Part shown: piece by piece, positions 1 to 9,263 of the stretch
How positions within the stretch are numbered: the first letter of the stretch is position 1
How the letters are laid out: every line of letters begins with the position of its first letter
Source of the DNA: Ferrimicrobium acidiphilum DSM 19497
GTDB taxonomy: Bacteria; Actinomycetota; Acidimicrobiia; Acidimicrobiales; Acidimicrobiaceae
Direction of reading: 5' to 3'
DNA length: 64,000 bases
NCBI RefSeq assembly: GCF_000949255.1
Contig: NZ_JXUW01000007.1
Span: 1 to 64,000, forward strand
Made by a program: the position numbers and the translations under genes
Notes under the pieces: model-generated
Databases searched by the model: none
What the model saw: only the letters and a program-made list of their open reading frames with translations
What the model was told of the DNA's origin: nothing

Positions 1-387
1 CTCAGTGCCGGCGAGTTCACTAATTGCGACGCTTTCGTCACACGAGGGGCAATGCCCCCCGATTCCGACTCGTCGCATGAAGGTGTGACACTCTAAGCAG
101 CGTTGCTCTCCAAGAGAGCGCTCGCCGCAAGAATCGCACTCATAGACGGTGATCTCCCGACGTGACCGTGACTTGGCTACGGTGATATTCTCCCTATCCA
201 CACTGCGTCGTCTGCGATAGCCAAGAGAACGACAAGCATCTGAGCAGTAGGTTCTCCTCCCTGATGAGGGGAAGCTATTCCCACAGACTGGGCACGTTAT
301 CGTGACGCTATCGTGACGCAACGGGGATTTGACTCCTGGTGACCCCACACTCGGGTGGAGTTGGTTGATTTCATTGACGCTGGACAT
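1..387 (-). CDS. Small multi-zinc-ribbon protein, C-terminus beyond the window edge
   Basis: The reading frame starts at the ATG at 387-385 and stays open through position 1, so only the first 129 residues are visible. It contains several paired-cysteine knuckles: CPVCG, then YCSDAC followed by a basic stretch (YRRRRS), then YECDSCGE, LECH and CPSCDE. Such serial zinc ribbons suggest a nucleic-acid-binding or accessory protein. Similar small proteins occur beside mobile elements in actinobacteria, as I recall the family, and an IS605-type relic lies 150 bp to the right. I cannot assign a function. The start is the first ATG in frame after a stop-free run; no clear ribosome binding site decides it. 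Confidence 0.6.
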   Translation of the reverse strand, partial: MSSVNEINQLHPSVGSPGVKSPLRHDSVTITCPVCGNSFPSSGRRTYCSDACRSLGYRRRRSVDRENITVAKSRSRREITVYECDSCGERSLGEQRCLECHTFMRRVGIGGHCPSCDESVAISELAGTE

Positions 388-541
388 GGTGACACTCCAA
401 TTCTTAGGCAGTTGTGCATTGCTGGACATGATGTGTGCTCTGGTGCGTTCTCGAGTCGCCATTGACAAACCCGATGCTCTCGCTGTTGCGCCTCAACGAT
501 GTACGCGTACTTCACCTTGAACCAGCCACCCTTGGAGGGCA

Positions 542-873
542 GTGATGTGCGTGCAGTTTTGGTGTCCGCTACCGTGCAATTATTTGGCCGCATCTATGCA
601 TTATTGCATGGCCGCTAACACTATCAGTCCCGCATACACGAGCCTGCGTTGTTCTGAGTGTGGTTACACGGACAAGAAGAATCGCGAGAGTCAAGCTCTC
701 TTCCACTGTCTATCGTGTGGCTCTATACGGATAACGCAGACGTGAATGCGGCCAAGAATATCATTGCCGCAGGGTTTGTGGTCCAAGAGCGTGGAGGACA
801 ATCGCACATTGTGTCTACCAAGACACAACACAGCGACCCTATGAAGCGCACCACCAATCCTAAAGTTGCGTAA
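542..873 (+). pseudogene. tnpB: IS605-family tnpB C-terminal remnant, frameshifted
   Basis: This is the end of a TnpB-type RNA-guided nuclease. One frame gives the zinc ribbon TSLRCSECGY, then DKKNRESQ and FHCLSCG; after a frame break near 720-735 the next frame gives DNADVNAAKNIIAAG, the hallmark RuvC-III tail. Everything upstream (the rest of RuvC and the HTH domain) is missing. No tnpA partner is seen. The fragment is followed by a right-end hairpin typical of this IS family, so the relic is the distal end of one insertion. Confidence 0.8.
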
Positions 874-886
874 GCAGCTTGGGAAG

Positions 887-915
887 CCCCGTCCGTAAGG
901 TCGGGGAGGATGTCA
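887..915 (+). mobile_element. IS605-type right end with hairpin
   Basis: CCCCG (887-891) pairs with CGGGG (902-906), with an inner CC/GG pair closing a GTAA tetraloop. The hairpin is followed by GAGGATGTCAC. This arrangement after a tnpB end is the usual right end (and 3' end of the omega RNA) of IS200/IS605 elements. The stop codon of the neighbouring minus-strand M20 gene (913-915) lies within this sequence. Confidence 0.65.
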
Positions 916-2127
916 CCTAGCGCTATGGAGCAGGTCCCTTGCCGCCAACAGATATACCTTGGCCGCTGCAATTATCTCTGTAACCTCGACGAATTCGTTG
1001 GCTTGATGGGCTATCCACTTGCCCCCCGGCCCATAGACGACTACCGGCAGATGGCCGTCACGGTGGAGAATGGTTCCGTCGGTTGTTCCAGGCACTCCGC
1101 CCAAGACGGGTTCGTTCGCGAGGACCACCCTGTGCGCCTCCGAGAGCGACTTGACTAGCGCTGCATCTGCCGCGATCGAGGTTGGAGGCCGATCGTCGAT
1201 CACCTCGACCTCTCCCTGGCAGCCGGTCTTTGCGGCGATTCGTTGAACTTCAGTGACGAATGAGCTAACGAGCTCGTCGTGATCGACGAGAGGAGTGGTC
1301 CGCAGGTCGAAGTCGGCGGTGGCGACCGGGGGTGTCAAGTTGAGCTGAACTCTAGAACCCGCCTGGAGGACGGTCGGGGTTATAGAGATAGCACCGAGGA
1401 GGGGATCTGTGTCGTGCTGGGTCTGCAACTGGAGCTCGGTCCGCTGCGCAAAGTCAAGGATATCCATCAAGGCGGGTATCGGGTTGATGCCTTGAGTCGG
1501 CATGGCGCCATGTGAAATCCGACCATGGAAACGTACCTCGAGCCGAATGGCACCCTTTTGGGTGATGCAAATCTCGCCAGCTTCTGGCTCACAGACTATC
1601 GCGCCGAGGGCGCCCTCGGCGTATCCTTTGGCCACGAAGTCCTTTACTCCGAGCATTAACTCCTCTTCATCGACCAGAGCCGCAAGCGTGAGAGTCCCAA
1701 CCAAGTCACCGCTTAGTTCGAGTGCGCGGGCGGCGTATAGCATGGCCGCGAGCCCACCCTTCATGTCTGCAGATCCACGACCGAGCAGTCGACCCTCGAC
1801 GATGTCGCCGCCGAAAGGATCGAAGTCCCAGAGGTCTCGAGAACCCTCCGAGACGACATCGGTATGGCCCTCGAAGATGAGGTGGGATCCAGGGGCCGAT
1901 CCGTGAAGCCTGATGATCACATTCGGACGCCCCGGGCGCACGTAGTCGACGATGGGGGTCCACCCAAAGCCTGTCGCGAGCTCGATCACAGCTTGTGCTG
2001 CGTCTTGTTCGGTCGACCCGGAGGAAGGATCGTTCACGCTGCGAATTTTAACGAGACGTTGTGCAAAGTCGATGAGCCCATCGGTGTCAAGGTAGTGAAA
2101 CAGCTCGCTGGGCGACGACGTATCCAT
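913..2127 (-). CDS. M20-family metallopeptidase (ArgE/DapE-like deacylase)
   Basis: This 404-residue protein has the di-zinc M20 motifs in order: GHTDVV (H88, D90), GRGSADMKGG (bridging D121), VDEEE (catalytic and metal glutamates at 154-156) and CEPE (about 180-182), with a late His in WIAHQANE. The family hydrolyses N-acyl amino acids, N-acetylornithine or N-succinyl-diaminopimelate; the substrate cannot be read from the sequence. The ATG at 2127 has a GGGAGAGG ribosome binding site just upstream. It is divergent from the amidase at 2484, which may act on related amides. The last codons and stop run into an IS605 right end, so the extreme C-terminus may differ from that of the ancestral protein. 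Confidence 0.85.
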   Translation of the reverse strand: MDTSSPSELFHYLDTDGLIDFAQRLVKIRSVNDPSSGSTEQDAAQAVIELATGFGWTPIVDYVRPGRPNVIIRLHGSAPGSHLIFEGHTDVVSEGSRDLWDFDPFGGDIVEGRLLGRGSADMKGGLAAMLYAARALELSGDLVGTLTLAALVDEEELMLGVKDFVAKGYAEGALGAIVCEPEAGEICITQKGAIRLEVRFHGRISHGAMPTQGINPIPALMDILDFAQRTELQLQTQHDTDPLLGAISITPTVLQAGSRVQLNLTPPVATADFDLRTTPLVDHDELVSSFVTEVQRIAAKTGCQGEVEVIDDRPPTSIAADAALVKSLSEAHRVVLANEPVLGGVPGTTDGTILHRDGHLPVVVYGPGGKWIAHQANEFVEVTEIIAAAKVYLLAARDLLHSAR

Positions 2128-2483
2128 GGACCTCTCCCTTTTTGCTCAGTCTATCTGTCCTGACATCTCGCAGTAGACGACCATATCCCAGCCGCATTGC
2201 GCCGACTAAACATCGAATATATGCTTGCCAGTAACCTGATTCATGACTCCGATTCGTCAGCTGACAGGCTTTGGGGTCCAACATTATTATCCGCCTCCTA
2301 TTGCTTGGACTCGCTTTGCGCTCTGGGTGTCGATGACTTGTTATAGCTTTGGTATGGTGGCCGTGTGTGCGGATTGCTTGCACAACGTCATTGGATCGAA
2401 GGTTTAAGTGACTGCTAGTGTTAGCTTTGGAGGAAGGCGCTGGTGACGGGTGCGCCTCGAAGGTCGAAAGGTACGAATCGAAG
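2128..2483. other. Divergent intergenic region between M20 peptidase and amidase
   Basis: No gene is supported here. It must hold the promoters of both divergent genes, but I see no convincing -35/-10 pair. An upstream TTG/ATG extension of the amidase (from 2418) is possible but has no ribosome binding site. Confidence 0.4.
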
Positions 2484-3932
2484 ATGAGTGAACTCTGGCG
2501 CCATGACGCAACCGCTCTTGCTGAACTGATCCGATCCAAAGAGGTGAGTGCGGTCGAGGTAGTTGACGCCGCTATCGATCGCACCGAGGCGCTGAACCCC
2601 CAGATTAACGCCGTCATCTCTGATCGATTCGAGCGTGCCCATGACGAGGCGGTCAATGGTCGAACTGGCCAATTCGGTGGCGTCCCCTTATTGCTCAAGG
2701 ATTTAGGAGCCGCCCAGGAAGGTGAGCCATTTTGGCTTGGCTCCGCGGTGCTACGTCGGGCCGACCACCGTGCTGGGGTGACGAGCTATTACGTCCAGTC
2801 CCTGCTCGATGCTGGTTTCATCGTCATCGGCAGGACCAACGCGCCTGAGTTTGGTACCAACATAACGACTGAGCCTGTCTCCACCGGCGCTACTCACAAC
2901 CCCTGGGATCTCGAATACTCATCGGGTGGATCATCGGGTGGATCGGCTGCGGCGGTGGCGACCGGCATGGCTCCGGTTGGCCAGGCCAGCGACGGTGGCG
3001 GATCGATTCGTTTTCCAGCGAGCTACTGCGGTTTAGTTGGGCTGAAGCCCTCGCGGGGCAGGGTCTCGAAGGGGCCATTGGCTGGCGACGGTTGGGCGGG
3101 GTCGACGATTGACGGAGCTCTGACACGTTCTGTTCGAGATGCAGCTGGTGTCCTCGATGTCATGGCCGGGTATCGGAGCGGCGATCCCTACACCGCACCG
3201 GCATTCGCTCGGCCGCTTGCCGAGGAGATCGACGAACCCTTGGGTCGCATGCGGATAGGCGTGCTCGACCACCCTCTCCTACAAGCAGCGCGCCACGACC
3301 CAGTTGTCACCGCAACGGTAAGGAGCATCGCGGACCTTCTTAGTGAACACGGTCATGTCGTCGAGGAGGCGTGGCCGGAGGCTCTAGCGGAGGAGGAATT
3401 CCAGACCAGGTTTGTAGATGTAGTGAAGGGATCTATAGCCCAACAGCTGCGCTCGATTGAACGGATGCTAGGTCGTAGCGTTGAACTCGAGGAGATCGAG
3501 TCCGATAACCGTGTCTTCGTGGAGCTTGGGCGTCAACTTCCAGCCTATCGCTACGTCGAGTCTGTCGATTGGTTACAGGCGTATGGTCGACGCGTCGCCA
3601 AGTTTTTCGAGATCGATGGATATGACCTACTGCTTACTCCGGTCGCCCCTCGCCTACCTCCCAAACTCGGTTACCTCAGCGATCCCAAACTCGGCCTCGA
3701 TCGTCAACTCGAGTTCCTTGGATTTACTGGACAGTTCAACGTCTCCGGACAACCGACGATCTCTTTACCACTCGCTATGAATGCTGGCCATCCAGAGCTC
3801 CCAATCGGTATCCAATTCGTCGCAGCCTACGGACGGGAGGACTTGCTGATCCGGCTCGGATCCTGGTTCGAATACGTGACTCCGTGGGCCGATCGTTGGC
3901 CGGCGCTCGCGTTCGAAGGCGGCCGACGGTGA
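2484..3932 (+). CDS. Amidase signature family hydrolase
   Basis: This is a 482-residue amidase-signature enzyme that hydrolyses a carboxamide bond through a Ser-cisSer-Lys triad. The triad is visible as K72 in LLKDLG, cis-Ser 150 in SSGGSSGGS and nucleophile S174 in [11 protein letters not shown]. Length is normal for the family. The ATG at 2484 begins [15 protein letters not shown], the expected N-terminus; the frame extends to 2418 but the extra 22 residues do not fit the family. Its stop overlaps the GTG start of the metallophosphoesterase (GTGA), so the two are translationally coupled. Substrate unknown; relatives include indoleacetamide, acetamide and Glu-tRNA amidotransferase A-like enzymes, and no GatB/C gene is nearby. 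Confidence 0.88.
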   Translation: MSELWRHDATALAELIRSKEVSAVEVVDAAIDRTEALNPQINAVISDRFERAHDEAVNGRTGQFGGVPLLLKDLGAAQEGEPFWLGSAVLRRADHRAGVTSYYVQSLLDAGFIVIGRTNAPEFGTNITTEPVSTGATHNPWDLEYSSGGSSGGSAAAVATGMAPVGQASDGGGSIRFPASYCGLVGLKPSRGRVSKGPLAGDGWAGSTIDGALTRSVRDAAGVLDVMAGYRSGDPYTAPAFARPLAEEIDEPLGRMRIGVLDHPLLQAARHDPVVTATVRSIADLLSEHGHVVEEAWPEALAEEEFQTRFVDVVKGSIAQQLRSIERMLGRSVELEEIESDNRVFVELGRQLPAYRYVESVDWLQAYGRRVAKFFEIDGYDLLLTPVAPRLPPKLGYLSDPKLGLDRQLEFLGFTGQFNVSGQPTISLPLAMNAGHPELPIGIQFVAAYGREDLLIRLGSWFEYVTPWADRWPALAFEGGRR

Positions 3933-4789
3933 CACGAATCGTTCATGTTTCTGACCTCCACTTTGAACTTGCTCCAGAGCGCTTCAAGCCTGGAGTTCGT
4001 CAAGAGTTGGATCTGTCGATCCCCGCCATACGGGCAGCCCGACCAGATTGTTTGGTCGTGACGGGAGACCTCACCAGTTATGGATGTTTCGATCGTAGCC
4101 AGCTCGTTGGAGTGCGTCGATGGCTCGATGGCATTGGCGTCGATTATCTTGCTATTCCCGGCAACCACGACCTGTCGGCGAACGTGGTACGCGGCAGCTC
4201 ATATCCGATTATGGAGACCTATGAACCCGTTCCGTGGGCTGCCACAAATTTTGCGCGAACCTTTTCCCAGGAGCCTTTGGTTCACCGTGGAGAGGGCCCA
4301 GTGACCTTGCTCGCGCTAGCGCTTCGAGAGGATGATCCCGATGGGAGTCTAGACCTACTAGCTCAGGCGCTCGATAGGCTCGAAGGTCCGGCTCTCGTGC
4401 TAGGTCACTATCCGCTGGCGGTGACCAAAGAGGTGGGAGTTCTGGCATCCTTTGGCTATCAGGGTTACATAGATCGCGTGCGGGAACGAATGCTCGAACT
4501 CTTGCACAGCCAACCGTTGGTTCGAGCCTATCTGTGTGGTCATGTTCATGCGCAGACGGTTACCCCTCTGGGCGCGGACCTGATTCAACTGAGTGCAGGG
4601 GGACTAGGTCCTGGGGCTAGTGCAGGTTGGATCATTGATGTCGTCGACTCAACGCTGGAGATCCGCTCTCTCAGAGGTGGGGGATCCAAGGTATTTTGGC
4701 CCGCAGAGATGCTCGATGGTAACGATGCACTCGATTACCATCTCTGGTGTGGTCAGGAACCTGTCGTCGTCCCTCTCTATGTTGCCTAG
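3929..4789 (+). CDS. Calcineurin-like metallophosphoesterase
   Basis: This 286-residue protein carries the full metallophosphoesterase motif set: SDLHF (D9, H11), TGDLT (D47), PGNHD (N79, H80), a GHYPL block and CGHVHA near the C-terminus. These bind a di-metal centre and hydrolyse phosphomono- or diesters, commonly cyclic nucleotides or nucleotides. I place the start at GTG 3929, which overlaps the amidase stop by 4 bp and yields [11 protein letters not shown]; an earlier start inside the amidase gene would add 15 arginine-rich residues with no counterpart. No signal peptide, so it is cytoplasmic. It is the second gene of a two-gene unit with the amidase. Confidence 0.85.
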   Translation: MTRIVHVSDLHFELAPERFKPGVRQELDLSIPAIRAARPDCLVVTGDLTSYGCFDRSQLVGVRRWLDGIGVDYLAIPGNHDLSANVVRGSSYPIMETYEPVPWAATNFARTFSQEPLVHRGEGPVTLLALALREDDPDGSLDLLAQALDRLEGPALVLGHYPLAVTKEVGVLASFGYQGYIDRVRERMLELLHSQPLVRAYLCGHVHAQTVTPLGADLIQLSAGGLGPGASAGWIIDVVDSTLEIRSLRGGGSKVFWPAEMLDGNDALDYHLWCGQEPVVVPLYVA

Positions 4790-4990
4790 TTCTGTCCGCC
4801 GAGACAGATGATCGAGGTAGCGATGACTAGGACGTCATTTTCAAGCGTCTATTTTAAGGAGCCGGCAGGCACCGACGAGTTGACTTAACCCTAAGGACAG
4901 TGTGCCTGGCAGTAGGAGATCGACCAACCGGGCTCTGTTGGAGGTGCAGGTAAGACCTGAGATAGACGGGCTCAGCCAAGGTGTTGATCC

Positions 4991-5800
4991 TTATGGTTTG
5001 GTCGCGCAAAGTGAGAACATCAGTGGAAGTCGTGGCATCTCCGGCGGCAACTCGTACACCCTGCCATCCGCGCTTTTCCTAAGCACGGGCGACTGTTGAA
5101 ATTCGGTGAATGGAAACTCATGCAGCCACCGGATCGTCAGTCCTGCACCCGCAATAGCCGATACAATATCGGCTAGGGTATGTTGCCACTCGGCGGTAGT
5201 GTTAGCGCTCGTAGTCGCCTCAGGAACGGCATAGCTGCCCTCTGGGTCGTGTTCTATATACGGGTCACCAGTAGTGAAGTAGTCGTTCTTGATCGCCCAC
5301 TCCTCATCGCCAAGTATCCACGAGATAGGGTGGAACTCGACTAAGTAGAGTCGTCCACCCGAGTTCAAGAGTTTCGCCACCACCCACGCCCAGCGCTCGA
5401 TATCATCAAGCCAGTTCAACGCTCCCTTGCCGGTGTAGACGATGTCGTAGGTCTTGGCGAGTGTTTCGGGTGCCTCGTATAGGTCCGAGGCAACCCAACG
5501 AATCTCGATCCCGCAACGGTTTCCAATATTCTTTGCCTGTTCTAGTGAGGCCACCGAGAAGTCAAGCCCAGTTGCCTCAAGCCCTCGGCGTGCCCAAGAG
5601 ATCGTGTCTGTACCGATGTGGCACTGTAGATGTACGAAGGAGCGAGCTGACCCAATGTCGAACTCTGCGAGTTCAAAATCGTCTAGAGAGGTGGCTCCGG
5701 CGATTAATCTATCGATCCCATAGAAGGGCGATGTTGCATGCAGAGGGCCGCGTTCATCCCACCAGTTGCGATTCGCAGCGAAGAGTTGATCGCGATTCAT
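4991..5800 (-). CDS. Class I SAM-dependent methyltransferase
   Basis: A 269-residue Rossmann-fold methyltransferase. Motif I is HLQCHIGTDT (about residues 57-66), followed by ATGLDFS and a VASDLYEA segment that should contact the adenosine, and an IVYTGKGALNWL motif. The same domain architecture occurs in actinobacterial proteins simply annotated as methyltransferases; the substrate is not evident. It stands alone, convergent with the metallophosphoesterase. A TATAAT box ends 8 bases before the ATG and there is no ribosome binding site, so translation probably starts on a leaderless message. Confidence 0.8.
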   Translation of the reverse strand: MNRDQLFAANRNWWDERGPLHATSPFYGIDRLIAGATSLDDFELAEFDIGSARSFVHLQCHIGTDTISWARRGLEATGLDFSVASLEQAKNIGNRCGIEIRWVASDLYEAPETLAKTYDIVYTGKGALNWLDDIERWAWVVAKLLNSGGRLYLVEFHPISWILGDEEWAIKNDYFTTGDPYIEHDPEGSYAVPEATTSANTTAEWQHTLADIVSAIAGAGLTIRWLHEFPFTEFQQSPVLRKSADGRVYELPPEMPRLPLMFSLCATKP

Positions 5801-5813
5801 CTAGAAGATTATA
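5801..5813 (-). promoter_or_regulatory. -10 box placing a leaderless start for the methyltransferase
   Basis: On the minus strand TATAAT (5813-5808) is followed by 7 nt and then the ATG at 5800, so transcription should begin at or next to the start codon. The -35 is weak. Confidence 0.5.
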
Positions 5814-6040
5814 GATTGGCGCCTTGGCAGGTTAGACATAGCGTCGGAATTGAAGTGATGGGCATGGAGATCAGCCGCCTACAAGTCGCCTAGGTCACTG
5901 GCTCGTGTTCAGCGAACCGCCGAAGCTAGCCGCCGGAACTGCTGATAATTTAGCTTCTCGTCGAGGAGAGACCATCGGCAACGATGAAGAGCTGCTCCAA
6001 GAGGACAGAGGCGCTACCTCGGTGTTCTCGATCCAAGAGG

Positions 6041-6517
6041 TTATCGCTTTGGATACCCAAGCAGCTCCTGTTCCCAGGTTTCGATTGCCCAGTCGCCGGG
6101 TGGATCGACTCGGTAGATTCGTGTGCCGAAGGGATAGAGAACTTCGAAACCTTCGCCCAACTGTTGTTGGACGCGGTTTGCAAGCACACGACCACGCTCT
6201 CGCAGCGCCGACAGTTCGCTTGTGGCGGAAGGCGCAGTATCCATCATCTCATCGTTCCAACGTTTCAGTTCGTCGCGAAGCTCGTCGGATAACTGTGGCC
6301 ACGCCGGAGTTGACCTTTGATCGTTGTTGCGAGCTGGATGCGTACTCCAAGAGCCTTGGGGTGTGGGCGCACTCATCTCATCGGAGGTGAGCACCCACCA
6401 GATACCATCTGCGCCATAATCAGCGTCGATGAGGACTCGCCGTATGCCATCATCCATCTCATCGATTCTAGTTATGGAACTGCCAGCTGTCAGTTGAGTT
6501 CGGGGCGGTCGTCCCAT
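6041..6517 (-). CDS. Hypothetical protein (158 aa)
   Basis: I do not recognise this protein. It is 158 residues, soluble, with a tryptophan-rich middle (GIWWVLTSDEM) and a charged helical segment (ELRDELKRWNDEMMD), and ends ETWEQELLGYPKR. It follows the repeat protein at 6564 by 46 bp on the same strand and so probably ends a three-gene operon starting with the APC permease. The plus-strand frame opposite it has no family resemblance. An internal ATG at 6457 is an alternative start. Confidence 0.5.
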   Translation of the reverse strand: MGRPPRTQLTAGSSITRIDEMDDGIRRVLIDADYGADGIWWVLTSDEMSAPTPQGSWSTHPARNNDQRSTPAWPQLSDELRDELKRWNDEMMDTAPSATSELSALRERGRVLANRVQQQLGEGFEVLYPFGTRIYRVDPPGDWAIETWEQELLGYPKR

Positions 6518-6563
6518 CCAGACGATAGCTGGTTAGTGTACGACCCTGGGTTGCTTGGAGACT

Positions 6564-7427
6564 CTATAGTTTGTGCGGGTCGTCTGCGCTAACACCTCTG
6601 GCAGGCAGCTGGTTGAGGCCAAAAGCGAGAGCGTTAGCTACTTTGGCCGCAGGAGTGCTGGCGTGACGCGCCATCGATCGAACCTTAGTGTTTGAATCTT
6701 GTTCCAGGCGCTGGCGTAGATGGCTGGACGTGGTTGGGTTAGCCGCCACGAAAAAGCGTACCCACGGCTCTGGATCGCTGGCGAGGAGGGCGAGCGCGGT
6801 TAGAGGAGCATCCTGGCGTTTAGCGATCGAACGACGTATCTCCCATCGACCATCGGAAGCTAGTTTGACCAGCGAATCTTTCGAGCACCGGGGGTGTTCA
6901 GCCGCGGCATCGCGGACACCGAAATCGGAGTCTTTCGCCAGGATGTCTATGCAGGCTGAATCGGTGTTCTGATTCTCAGCGAGTGCACGTCTGACCCATG
7001 GATTGTCGTCGATGGCTAGTGTGTGCTGGACCTGATGTGGACAACGTGCATTCGAGGCCACACCAGCCCGAACCTCCCACCACCAGTCATTGGCAAGCTC
7101 TGTAAGTACTCGGAGAGGGCAACGCTCGCTTCGAGCCGAGATAAGGCGGCTGTTGGGATCAGGAGAGGCTGCGAGTTCGGCGAAGGCAACCTCAATCGTT
7201 CCAGGATCTACGTCGATGGTGTCGATTATGGACTCGAGTTGATGGTCCCACGCGCGGCGTAGACGCGACCTGCGTTGCAGTTGGCAGTTCGTATCGCCTT
7301 CGTGATGTGTGCGACAGCGAATGATAATTGGAAGTGTCACCAAGATTTCAGGTGCGTAGATTTCACAGTTTCCCAGGGTGATCGTATTTCCCTGTCCTAA
7401 GCCGCGAAGTTTTGCGGAGGTCGTCAT
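6564..7427 (-). CDS. Leucine-rich-variant (LRV/HEAT-like) repeat protein
   Basis: The protein (about 287 residues) is mostly short helical repeats of about 24 residues with the recurring core 'LA.D....VR...A.NP', for example LASDPEPWVRFFVAANP, LAKDSDFGVRDAAAEHP and LASDGRWEIRRSIAKRQ. This is the leucine-rich-repeat-variant pattern, a superhelical protein-binding scaffold. The N-terminal part has spaced cysteines (NCEIY, IRCRTHH, TNCQ) which in some LRV proteins bind an Fe-S cluster; whether it does here is unknown. I take the ATG at 7427, which has GGAG 9 bp upstream and sits 2 bp after the permease stop, over the ATG at 7445 inside the permease gene. Its place in the operon suggests a partner role for the permease or for a shared substrate response. 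Confidence 0.7.
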   Translation of the reverse strand: MTTSAKLRGLGQGNTITLGNCEIYAPEILVTLPIIIRCRTHHEGDTNCQLQRRSRLRRAWDHQLESIIDTIDVDPGTIEVAFAELAASPDPNSRLISARSERCPLRVLTELANDWWWEVRAGVASNARCPHQVQHTLAIDDNPWVRRALAENQNTDSACIDILAKDSDFGVRDAAAEHPRCSKDSLVKLASDGRWEIRRSIAKRQDAPLTALALLASDPEPWVRFFVAANPTTSSHLRQRLEQDSNTKVRSMARHASTPAAKVANALAFGLNQLPARGVSADDPHKL

Positions 7428-7429
7428 CG

Positions 7430-8923
7430 CTACGTCTCCTGCCAAAGGCCGAGCTCATGGATGGTCTCTCCGTGGGCTACACCGAGTTCATGGCCAGCCT
7501 GCGAAGAGGGGCCGCGGTCGCCACCTATCTTGAGGTAGGTCCAGATGATGGCTCCGACTAGAAGCAAGAGCCAAAAGATGGCTGCCCACGCAAGTGGGAA
7601 GACAAAGGGGATGATCGACTCGTAGAGCACAAACCAAAAGAGTCCCATGGCGATGATCGGAAGGACAAGATGAAAGGCGAGTTGGGTCACACGACGCTCC
7701 CGATAGGAGATGCGCATGAGTGAGAGATTCATGAGTGTGTGCGCTGTGACGAGGCCAAATAATACCGCCGTAGTGAGCACGTCAAACGCCTGAGCCGGAC
7801 CCAGCCAGAGACCAAAAGCTAACCCAACGATGATCGCGGTAACCCCGACGAAGGTCACGCTCGCAGCCGGTGCTCGTCTGCCGTTGACGGTAGCAAAGCT
7901 CGTCTGGAGCAGCTTGTCTCGACTGACTGCGAAGAGTACCCGAGCGGTGCTAGTCATGAGCGCGAGGTCGTCCATGAGCGCGCTGTTGATGGCTAGGACA
8001 ACTAGTGCGACCGCTCCTATGGGTCCTAGATAGTTGAGGAAGACCTGCACGCCGGGGGCTGCAGATTGAGAAAACAACCCCATCTTTGCCTGTCCCCAAC
8101 CGACGGTGAGCGCATATGCCGAAATGGTGAGAGCCACTCCAACCAGAGTCAGCGAGAGAATGGCGGCTTTGCCGATCAACCTTCCTTGCTGAGTCCTAAT
8201 TCCCTTTGTCTCCTCTCCCAGGGGGGCATGGCTGCCCACACCGATGAAACTGGTGATAGCGAAGATCATGCCGAGTGCCACGCCTTTTATCCCTACGCTA
8301 GCGAAGGTGAACGGATGCAATGGAGCAGTGACGTGTGCCCGGGCGATGATGATGATAGAAGAGACGATGAGAAAGACGATCTCGAGTGAACTCGTGATGA
8401 GCATGGCTTTGACGGTTGGACGAATGCCGAGCACCGACAGCAGCCATGGTACCCCGATGAAAACCAACAGCATGGGGATCCAGAACCAGCTCGGGAGCGC
8501 AATGCCCAGGTAGGAGTGAGCTAGACCTGGCAAGAACACGCCGGCGACGTAGATTGGCACGCCGGCGATGCTTATCAGCTGATAGGAGATGACCATGATG
8601 GCGGTAACGAGTGCTGGTTTTGCACCTAATCCTGCGGAGACGTAGCTGTAGTAGCCACCAGCAGAGCCGCGATGCTTGGAGAGATGGTAAAGCGTGTTTA
8701 CCTCGATAAACATGAGGATAAAGGCGAAGAGATAAGAGAGGGGAAGGGCGACGAGGGCAAAGGCGGCACCGGCTGTCATGAAGGCGACGACGTCACAAGT
8801 TGGGGCCATTCCGGCGATGCTTTGACTGACCAGACCCCACAAAGAGACAATCCCTGGTTGGAGGCCATTTGATGAGCTTGACGACGGTACTCCATTAGTG
8901 GGAGAGAGATCGTTCGGCTCCAT
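7430..8923 (-). CDS. APC-superfamily amino acid permease
   Basis: A 497-residue integral membrane protein with about 12 hydrophobic helices and a serine-rich cytoplasmic N-terminus. Helix 1 carries SLWGLVSQSIAGMAPT, the unwound substrate-binding segment typical of amino acid/polyamine/organocation carriers, and SAGGYYSYVSAGLG in helix 3 is another family signature. The substrate is not deducible; this branch carries amino acids or amines in symport or exchange. It leads an operon with the LRV protein and the hypothetical at 6041. An AAAGGG ribosome binding site lies about 11 bp before the ATG. Confidence 0.85.
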   Translation of the reverse strand: MEPNDLSPTNGVPSSSSSNGLQPGIVSLWGLVSQSIAGMAPTCDVVAFMTAGAAFALVALPLSYLFAFILMFIEVNTLYHLSKHRGSAGGYYSYVSAGLGAKPALVTAIMVISYQLISIAGVPIYVAGVFLPGLAHSYLGIALPSWFWIPMLLVFIGVPWLLSVLGIRPTVKAMLITSSLEIVFLIVSSIIIIARAHVTAPLHPFTFASVGIKGVALGMIFAITSFIGVGSHAPLGEETKGIRTQQGRLIGKAAILSLTLVGVALTISAYALTVGWGQAKMGLFSQSAAPGVQVFLNYLGPIGAVALVVLAINSALMDDLALMTSTARVLFAVSRDKLLQTSFATVNGRRAPAASVTFVGVTAIIVGLAFGLWLGPAQAFDVLTTAVLFGLVTAHTLMNLSLMRISYRERRVTQLAFHLVLPIIAMGLFWFVLYESIIPFVFPLAWAAIFWLLLLVGAIIWTYLKIGGDRGPSSQAGHELGVAHGETIHELGLWQET

Positions 8924-9263
8924 CGTCTTGTTGCCCTTTCCAGAACTAGCTAGAAGTTTTTTCTACTACTGATGCTAGCGTTTGACATGGTACAAGTATT
9001 CCGCGAAGGCGAAAGATATTTTCCGATTAGACAGTTGCCAGTCTTGCGAGATGGATTTGGTGTAGAGAGTGTCAGCGGCCGCCATGCTACTGCGCCAACA
9101 GAAGCTGGGCCAGATTTATGACTGCTGCAGTTGATTTAAGCCACGGCTGGGCCGACCGGACTGCATCGCACTCGTGATCGCCAGATTACTCCAGTGGGTG
9201 GATTGCCGAAAATGTCAGCAGTTTGGGATGAAGGAGAGTACGTTTAGATCGGGGGTTTGGCTG
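8924..9263. other. Divergent intergenic region, no gene seen
   Basis: This separates the permease operon from the lipoprotein gene. It is AT-richer than its flanks and must contain both promoters, but I see no decisive boxes or repeats. Confidence 0.35.

Noticed and set aside
5905-6390. Plus-strand frame of 161 codons opposite the 6041-6517 gene
   Set aside because: No family resemblance, no ribosome binding site, and the minus-strand frame fits the operon and has a more natural composition.
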